This document shows, piece after piece, positions 59,093 through 64,000 of a stretch of 64,000 bases of DNA (the first letter of the stretch is position 1; every line of letters begins with the position of its first letter). This stretch comes from Nemorincola caseinilytica (GTDB lineage: Bacteria > Bacteroidota > Bacteroidia > Chitinophagales > Chitinophagaceae), in NCBI RefSeq assembly GCF_039540515.1, contig NZ_BAABFA010000007.1:1-64000 (forward strand), given 5' to 3'. The notes beneath the pieces are model-generated. The model worked only from the letters and a program-made list of their open reading frames with translations. It searched no databases and was not told the DNA's origin. Made by a program: the position numbers and the translations under genes.

Positions 59093-59755
59093 TTATTTTT
59101 TGCTTAGTTGCTCATGTACCTGCTCTACAAGGCGCTGCGCCCATATAGCATACTCCCTGCCCGATGGGTGCAGCTTGTCGTCTACCAGGTATGTAGGGTC
59201 GGCGCCATGCTGGCGGGTACTTTCTGTTATCTCTATATAGTGGCATTCATTGGCCAGCGCTATCTCGCGGCAGGCGGCATTGTAGGCATCTATCTCGGTG
59301 GCTATGGCGCTGCGGTCGCGGTCGGCGGCAAAGGGCGTTACACCCCAGTCGGGTATAGAGAGCACGAACACCCGCTGCGGCCTGCCACCTGCGAAGTGTA
59401 TGGCCTGGTGCAGCAGTTGGGTGAACTCATCGCGGTAGTTGTCTATACTGCGGCCGCGGTACTGGTTGTTGACACCTATGAGCAGGGATACGAAAGAGAA
59501 CGTATCGGTGATATTGTGCTCGCGTATAGAGGTAGCCAGCTCGTCGGTGGTCCAGCCGGTAGTGGCTATGATAACGGGGTCGGTGACCTGTGTACCTTTT
59601 TCTCGCAGCATCCTCACGGCCTGGTGCGGAAAATTGTCGGGGGCAGAGACCTGCTCGCCTATAGTGTACGAATCGCCGAGGGCGAGGTATGTATGCATAT
59701 GTGATGGTTTTTGTAGTGAGAAGTAGAGCAACAGTAGTAATAATGTGTACCTCAT
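59093..59755 (-). CDS. SGNH/GDSL hydrolase
   Basis: The ATG at 59755 gives MRYTLLLLLLYFSL; a GTG two codons earlier would also serve. A hydrophobic N-terminus without an obvious cleavage box suggests a signal peptide or anchor. The catalytic blocks are all visible: GDSYTIG (nucleophile Ser, block I), GVNNQ (block III Asn), and DDKLHPSG (Asp and His, block V). The family includes lysophospholipases, acyl esterases and sugar deacetylases. It lies in a tight operon: its ATG is 2 bases after the GNAT-like gene's stop, and its stop abuts the miaE start. Confidence 0.88.
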   Translation of the reverse strand: MRYTLLLLLLYFSLQKPSHMHTYLALGDSYTIGEQVSAPDNFPHQAVRMLREKGTQVTDPVIIATTGWTTDELATSIREHNITDTFSFVSLLIGVNNQYRGRSIDNYRDEFTQLLHQAIHFAGGRPQRVFVLSIPDWGVTPFAADRDRSAIATEIDAYNAACREIALANECHYIEITESTRQHGADPTYLVDDKLHPSGREYAIWAQRLVEQVHEQLSKK

Positions 59756-59757
59756 GG

Positions 59758-60912
59758 TCACAGTATCTTGTGCCGTTTGAATTCCTTATTACGGTCGAAC
59801 AGGTAGCGGTATGTCTTCAGGTTGCGGCTGCGGGTGGTGCCCAGGCCTGCGGCTATATTCACCATCTTGGGGTTGAAGTCGCCTATCCACTGCATTTCGT
59901 AGTCTTCGTACATGCCCATGGGCTGTATCACATTGGCGCCTTCCAGTATCATATAGCCGTCTATGCCCTTGCCCTGGTATTCGGGTATGATACCGAACAC
60001 AAGCCCCACGAAACGGTTGCACTTGCCAAAGCGCTGCATGAGCAGGAAGCGCACCTTTTGCAGCAGGCCGAACTTGCCATTGAGGTGCTTGAAGAACTGG
60101 TTGAGGTCGGGCAGGTTCACCCACATGGCTATGGGCTGCCCTTTGTGGTATACGAACCATATGATCTTCTCGTCCATCACGGGCTTCATGGCCTTGAACA
60201 TCTTGGCCACCGTTTTCTCCTCCAGCGATTTACCGCCGCCATGGCCTGCCCATGCCTTGTTGTATATATAGGTGAAGTCTTTGACGTACTTATCCAGGTC
60301 GCTCTTCCTGATATGCTGCGCAGTGTACTCGGGGTCTGCGGCATATTTGGCGTGGCGCTCGTAGAACTTGTTATCGAGGCGGTTCTTCACCTTTAGGGCA
60401 AAGCACACCTGGTTGAAGTAGGTCTGGAAGCCATACTGCTCGAAGAGGGTAACGTAGTAGGGCGGGTTGTAGGTCATGCCATAGAGCGGCGGGTAAAAAC
60501 CATCGGTGAGGAGGCCCCACCATTTATCGCGCTCGCCAAAGTTGATGGGACCATCCATGGCCTCCATGCCACGGTCCTGCAGCCACTTTTTGCAGTGGTC
60601 GAACATAAAGGCCGCATGCTCGTAATTGTTATCGCACTCAAAGAATCCTATGCCGCCCGTAGGCTGCTCCTGCTTGTACTGCTTGTTCACAAAAGCGGCT
60701 ATACGGCCTATGTTGCGGCCATTGTCGTCCTGCAGTATCCAGCGGGCATATTCGCCGCCACGCTTTATGAACTTGTTCTTCTCTGCATCGAAGACCTCTT
60801 CTATATCCTTATCCAGCGGCCTTATCCAGTTGGGGTCGTTGGCATATATATCCACAGCCACCTGCAGGAACGCCTTTTTATCGCCTGCCGTACTTACTTC
60901 ATGCATCCGCAT
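59758..60912 (-). CDS. GNAT-like acyltransferase family protein
   Basis: A 384-residue cytoplasmic protein. The N-terminal half (VAVDIYANDPNWIRPLDKDIEEVFD; GRIAAFVNKQYKQ; GGIGFFECDNNYEHA) has the strand pattern of the GNAT fold and is preceded by a long extension typical of the YghO-like group. The second half repeats a GNAT-like segment (VFGIIPEYQGKGIDGYMI) with a possible acyl-CoA loop. The acceptor is unknown. It begins a three-gene minus-strand operon with the SGNH hydrolase and miaE. A strong stem-loop lies 46-83 bases before its start. Confidence 0.78.
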   Translation of the reverse strand: MRMHEVSTAGDKKAFLQVAVDIYANDPNWIRPLDKDIEEVFDAEKNKFIKRGGEYARWILQDDNGRNIGRIAAFVNKQYKQEQPTGGIGFFECDNNYEHAAFMFDHCKKWLQDRGMEAMDGPINFGERDKWWGLLTDGFYPPLYGMTYNPPYYVTLFEQYGFQTYFNQVCFALKVKNRLDNKFYERHAKYAADPEYTAQHIRKSDLDKYVKDFTYIYNKAWAGHGGGKSLEEKTVAKMFKAMKPVMDEKIIWFVYHKGQPIAMWVNLPDLNQFFKHLNGKFGLLQKVRFLLMQRFGKCNRFVGLVFGIIPEYQGKGIDGYMILEGANVIQPMGMYEDYEMQWIGDFNPKMVNIAAGLGTTRSRNLKTYRYLFDRNKEFKRHKIL

Positions 60913-60957
60913 AGTTACAGGATCACTTTTTTTGAGACAGCTAAGTTAAGCGAAAAT

Positions 60958-60995
60958 ATGCGGCCCTGCTTGTGCCCGAGGCCGCAGGGCCGCAT
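60958..60995. other. Strong stem-loop between divergent genes
   Basis: ATGCGGCCCTGC / GCAGGGCCGCAT, a perfect 12-bp stem with a 14-base loop, in the 5' region of the GNAT-like gene. On the minus strand it is followed by ATATTTTC, on the plus strand by TTTC. It could be a terminator or a 5'-leader structure; the orientation cannot be decided. Confidence 0.55.
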
Positions 60996-61123
60996 TTCAG
61001 CTCCGTTGCTGCCTACCTATCTTTTGGACCTCATTCCCCCACCCTATGGCCATTAGCCGTATTTTCAGTAACTTTATAGATACCGATCATCTGTAGGTCA
61101 CTGACCTCATTAAGCATCACCCT

Positions 61124-62635
61124 ATGCGCAATACGAGAGCCATTGTCATCACCATTTTTGCGTTCGCCCTTATGTGGGGCTGCCGTTGCGGCAAAAAGCC
61201 CGGTCCGGACCCTGTGCTGGATATGGGCGGTTTCCCCGATGCCGTAGGCAAGATAATAGTGGGCAAATGCGCTACCGCAGGCTGCCACAATGCCGCCAGC
61301 TATATGAATAGCGCGGGGCTGCTGCTGGATACCTGGCAGCACCTGTTCGACGGAGGCAATTCGGGATCATCGGTGATACCGTATAGCGCAGAGTTCAGCC
61401 CGCTGCTCTATTTTGTGAACACAGACCCCGCCAGGGGCACTGTGGCCACACCTACCATGCCCTTCGACCCATCGGGCGTGAACGCCAACAAGCTGAGCGA
61501 GGAAGAATACAATACCCTGAAAGAGTGGATAACAAATGGCGCACCCGACAGGAACGGTAATATAGCCTTTGCCGCAGATGCGGACACGCGGCAGAAGGTA
61601 TATGTGACACAGCAGGGCTGCGACCTGGTGGCGGTGATAGATGCCGCCAGCGGACTGGTGATGCGGTATATAAAAGTAGGTACCAATGCGGGCACCACGG
61701 AAAGCCCTCACTGCCTGCGCACATCTGCCGACGGGCGGTATGCCTATGTGAGCTTCATAGGCGGTACAGGCATACAGAAGATAGACACCCGCACCGACCA
61801 GGTGGCCAATACCACCACACTGGGTGTGGGATCGTGGAACATACTGTATGTGGCGCCCCACGACACCATGGTAGCCACTACCGACTGCAGCACCAACGGG
61901 CGCATAGTATATACACGCACCGGCAGCATGACCATAGCCCCCGAGCTGACGGGAAGCGGCAGCGGGCTGTTCGTCTTTCCGCATGGCATAACGAGCAATG
62001 AGGCCTTCGATACCTGCTATATAAGCGCGCAGTATGGCAATACGGTGTATAAATGGGCGCCAACGGTGCCCTATTACAAGGCCATAAGCATAGACGGATC
62101 GCCGACGGTGGTAACGACGCCAAGCGACCTTTCGTCGCCTAACCCGCACGAGATAATGATGATACCCGACAGGAGCCGCTACTTCCTGACGTGTGAACGC
62201 ACCAACGAGGTACGCGTGCTGGATGCCCGTACCGATGCTATACTGGCGGCCATACCTGTAGGCACACGCCCGCAGGAGATAGCTATGGCACGCACCAGGC
62301 CCTATGCATTCATAACCTGCATGGAAGATGAGAACGTGCCAAGCGGCCGCAGGGGATCGGTGTATGTGATAGACTACAACACCTACGAGGTGGTAAAGGT
62401 GATAAAGGGCGACTTCTACCAGCCGCATGGCATAACGGTAGATGAATATAGCGGGCGCGTGTACATAGTAAGCACCAATGCAAGCGACAGCGGCCCTGCA
62501 CCGCACCACGCTACCGCATGCTTTGGCAGGCCGGGCTGGTATTCCATATACAGCCTGAACACGCTGGAGCCGGTGAACACCAAGCGCTACCAGGTGACGG
62601 TGATGCCCTACTCGGCAGATGTGCGTTTCAAGTGA
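61124..62635 (+). CDS. Heme-binding beta-propeller lipoprotein
   Basis: A 503-residue exported lipoprotein (lipobox near LMWGCRCGKK, C20). The N-terminal part (about 35-140) is a cytochrome c-like domain with an unusual heme motif, KCATAGCHNA, i.e. C-x4-CH instead of CxxCH; MPFDPSG could contain a Met ligand. Residues about 150-500 form YVTN/Lactonase-like propeller repeats: KVYVTQQGCDLVAVIDAASGLVMRYIKVG, RVLDARTDAILAAIPVG and SVYVIDYNTYEVVKVIKG. These combine redox and scaffold functions. It may be another respiratory or surface electron carrier. Divergent from the GNAT-like operon and monocistronic. Confidence 0.82.
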   Translation: MRNTRAIVITIFAFALMWGCRCGKKPGPDPVLDMGGFPDAVGKIIVGKCATAGCHNAASYMNSAGLLLDTWQHLFDGGNSGSSVIPYSAEFSPLLYFVNTDPARGTVATPTMPFDPSGVNANKLSEEEYNTLKEWITNGAPDRNGNIAFAADADTRQKVYVTQQGCDLVAVIDAASGLVMRYIKVGTNAGTTESPHCLRTSADGRYAYVSFIGGTGIQKIDTRTDQVANTTTLGVGSWNILYVAPHDTMVATTDCSTNGRIVYTRTGSMTIAPELTGSGSGLFVFPHGITSNEAFDTCYISAQYGNTVYKWAPTVPYYKAISIDGSPTVVTTPSDLSSPNPHEIMMIPDRSRYFLTCERTNEVRVLDARTDAILAAIPVGTRPQEIAMARTRPYAFITCMEDENVPSGRRGSVYVIDYNTYEVVKVIKGDFYQPHGITVDEYSGRVYIVSTNASDSGPAPHHATACFGRPGWYSIYSLNTLEPVNTKRYQVTVMPYSADVRFK

Positions 62636-62860
62636 TGGACGTGCATGGGTATAGCACCCTTTATAAACGCTGACCGGCAGCAATATTCATTTTCAGATAT
62701 CTTACTCGCTGTGTCTCAATAAGACCTTATTTTCAGGTATGTTAAGATGCTGAGGGAGGTCATGTTTTTAACATTCATTTTCCTGTTTCTTTGCGCCAAC
62801 GGTACGAACATTGCAGTAGAATTCCCTGACGGTGTGCATGGGGCGCAACGATAGAAGAAA

Positions 62861-62971
62861 ATGGACGAGAAGATGAACACGGAAAGGCTGACATATATTC
62901 TTACGATAGCAGGTATTTTACTGCTTTCCTGCGCAAGCATCATTTACCTGAGCTATAAGATGCTGCACTGA
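62861..62971 (+). CDS. Small single-pass membrane protein (36 residues)
   Basis: A 36-codon frame, ATG at 62861 and TGA at 62969-62971: a charged start (MDEKMNTERL), a hydrophobic helix of about 20 residues (TYILTIAGILLLSCASIIYL) and a short basic end. The A-rich stretch before the ATG suits Bacteroidota initiation. The charge pattern places the N-terminus acidic/basic and the C-terminus in the membrane-proximal basic position. No family is known to me. Translation is not shown. The 225 bases upstream (62636-62860) hold no other gene that I can support. Confidence 0.4.
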   Translation: MDEKMNTERLTYILTIAGILLLSCASIIYLSYKMLH

Positions 62972-63005
62972 TACTCTGGCCAACTGATGTAGCAGAGGTA
63001 TCACC

Positions 63006-63743
63006 TCAGGGATAGTCGTACCGCGACAGCTCCTGTTCCATGGCATCATATACTATCTGTTTCAGGCGCGGCACATCGGGCAGGGTCATACCATCTACCT
63101 GTATGGGCTGCATATATACTGCCCGGTTGCGGCCGGGCCATACCTTCCACCATGCGCTGTAGTGCCAGCGATGCACGGTATCGGGGAAGATAATGGGTAA
63201 TATGGGCGTTCGCGAAGTGATGGCCAGCCTGAATGCCCCATCATAAAAGTCCTTCAGCGGCTTACCTGTTTCATTGAAAGTGCCTTCGGGGAAAATAACT
63301 ATGTGGCTTTCGTGGCGCAGTACCCGCCACATGAGGCGCATGCTGCGGGCACGGCTCTGGGGGTTGCTGCGGTTTACCATTATCACTATCTGCCGGTATA
63401 GAAAGCCCATGACGGGGACCTTGGAGAACTCTTTTTTGCCCAGGGCGCGGAAGTAGCCGGGAAGGCCGGGGAACAGCACAACGGTATCGAGATAGGAAAT
63501 ATGATTGCACACGATGACGTAGCGGCGCTGTGGCGGGCATGGCCCTGTTATGCGCAGGGGCATACCTATGACCCACAGCCATATACGCGCCCAATGCCTG
63601 ATGATGACATAGATGAGCCTGCGTGTGGCTTTACGGTTGCCGATACTGAGCAGTACAAAGAAAGGGAATGTGATACACAGCCCTATGAGAAAGGTAACAA
63701 CTACATAGACCGCGTAGAAAGGCTGAAGTATCTTTTTCAGCAT
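63006..63743 (-). CDS. plsC: 1-acyl-sn-glycerol-3-phosphate acyltransferase (PlsC-like)
   Basis: A membrane acyltransferase making phosphatidate. 245 residues with an N-terminal helix (VYVVVTFLIGLCITFPFFVLLSIG). The catalytic motif NHISYLD (H...D), the acyl-acceptor site VNRSNPQSR, FPEGTFN (block III) and LPIIFPDTV (block IV) are all present. It starts 4 bases from the stop of the next minus-strand gene. The symbol is given by family; lysophospholipid acyltransferases of related type share these blocks, so the exact acceptor is not certain. Confidence 0.88.
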   Translation of the reverse strand: MLKKILQPFYAVYVVVTFLIGLCITFPFFVLLSIGNRKATRRLIYVIIRHWARIWLWVIGMPLRITGPCPPQRRYVIVCNHISYLDTVVLFPGLPGYFRALGKKEFSKVPVMGFLYRQIVIMVNRSNPQSRARSMRLMWRVLRHESHIVIFPEGTFNETGKPLKDFYDGAFRLAITSRTPILPIIFPDTVHRWHYSAWWKVWPGRNRAVYMQPIQVDGMTLPDVPRLKQIVYDAMEQELSRYDYP

Positions 63744-63747
63744 GCCA

Positions 63748-64000
63748 TTAATGTGTCATGGTGGGTATCATGGGGCGGCCTACCAATTGCTTGCCGGGCC
63801 AGGGTATCATAGCCATGAATATGACCAGCGCCAGGAAAGAGCACCAGAAAAGGCGTTTGAACTTGCGATCGTCATCGATATTGCGCTTGGTAACGCTGTA
63901 GCCCACATGCACCAGCAGTATGGCCAGCACCATGGCCACTGCATGCTCTACTCCATAAAAACGGCGATAGGTATCCTTCATGAGGCCGGGCGCGCTGAGA
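63748..64000 (-). CDS. Integral membrane protein, 5' end beyond the window
   Basis: The frame is open to the window edge. The 77 residues from an internal ATG at 63981 are only the C-terminal part, since upstream codons read LSAPGL and run on. Two membrane helices are visible (EHAVAMVLAILLVHVGYSVT and FWCSFLALVIFMAMIPWP) separated by a basic loop (KRNIDDDRKFKR). The RFYGVEH motif followed by a helix and the IPWP ending are shared by a small Bacteroidota membrane protein group of about 140 residues. Function unknown. It is tightly linked to plsC (4-base gap). Confidence 0.7.
   Translation of the reverse strand, partial: LSAPGLMKDTYRRFYGVEHAVAMVLAILLVHVGYSVTKRNIDDDRKFKRLFWCSFLALVIFMAMIPWPGKQLVGRPMIPTMTH

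Overview
The window is one stretch of a Bacteroidota chromosome, most likely a Chitinophagales/Chitinophagaceae-type genome. The assignment rests on several lines of evidence: tRNA and gene promoters of the TTTG-N19/20-TAnnTTTG type, almost no Shine-Dalgarno sequences, type IX secretion (T9SS) C-terminal sorting domains, DUF4290, DUF3127, DUF4836 and DUF4402 proteins, GEVED and Ig-like surface proteins, futalosine-route menaquinone genes and a bacterial GGGP synthase. No phage, plasmid, insertion sequence or CRISPR array was seen. Genus and species cannot be named from the sequence alone.

Layout. 1-1.76 kb: mtaB and tRNA-Lys. 2.1-9 kb: an accessory island on the minus strand with a nine-domain Ig-like surface protein, a small duplicated RHS fragment, an RHS-type secreted protein with an L,D-transpeptidase-like tip and its probable secreted immunity protein, and a 5'-truncated GIY-YIG-type toxin tip with an Imm26-like immunity gene. 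At about 8985 the truncated toxin abuts, head to head, an OmpA-family gene that has also lost its 5' end. 10-14.9 kb: a secreted PI-PLC-like protein, tRNA-Met followed by three tandem 5'-truncated tRNA-Met copies that each carry their own terminator, and small secreted proteins. 15-24 kb: alaS, a DUF4290 gene, and a minus-strand run of universal stress protein, bestrophin, polyphosphate kinase and Ppx. 24-37.5 kb: S4-domain protein, lipoproteins, DUF4836 and DUF3127 proteins, tRNA-His, two M1 peptidases with T9SS tails flanking mqnB-mqnD, threonine aldolase, and a free TonB C-terminal domain. 37.6-40.5 kb: a tight operon of diheme oxidoreductase, Rieske lipoprotein and porin. 40.5-49.6 kb: a ParE-type toxin-antitoxin pair, fabD, miaA, a TlpA-like thioredoxin, a one-domain MetH, GGGP synthase, a glycosyltransferase-like protein and hutH. 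49.8-57.7 kb: polysaccharide synthesis and export (CpsB-like phosphatase, UDP-sugar dehydrogenase, Wza, Wzc, Wzm, Wzt). 57.7-64 kb: a frameshifted secreted gene, a GNAT-like/SGNH/miaE operon, a heme-plus-beta-propeller lipoprotein, a 36-residue membrane peptide, plsC and a membrane gene cut by the window edge.

How the genes work together. Three tRNA-modification enzymes for positions near the anticodon (MtaB, MiaA, MiaE) are encoded here. MqnB and MqnD supply menaquinone, the quinone expected to feed respiratory proteins such as the diheme/Rieske set. The polysaccharide cluster combines Wza/Wzc secretion parts with a Wzm/Wzt ABC exporter. Its kinase carries a very long Gly-Tyr tail that the neighbouring CpsB-like phosphatase would be expected to dephosphorylate. 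The strongest unusual signals are the tRNA-Met fragment/terminator array (11.7-12.1 kb), the mosaic toxin/immunity island (4.9-9 kb), the DHOR-Rieske-porin operon, and the Gly-Tyr tail of Wzc.
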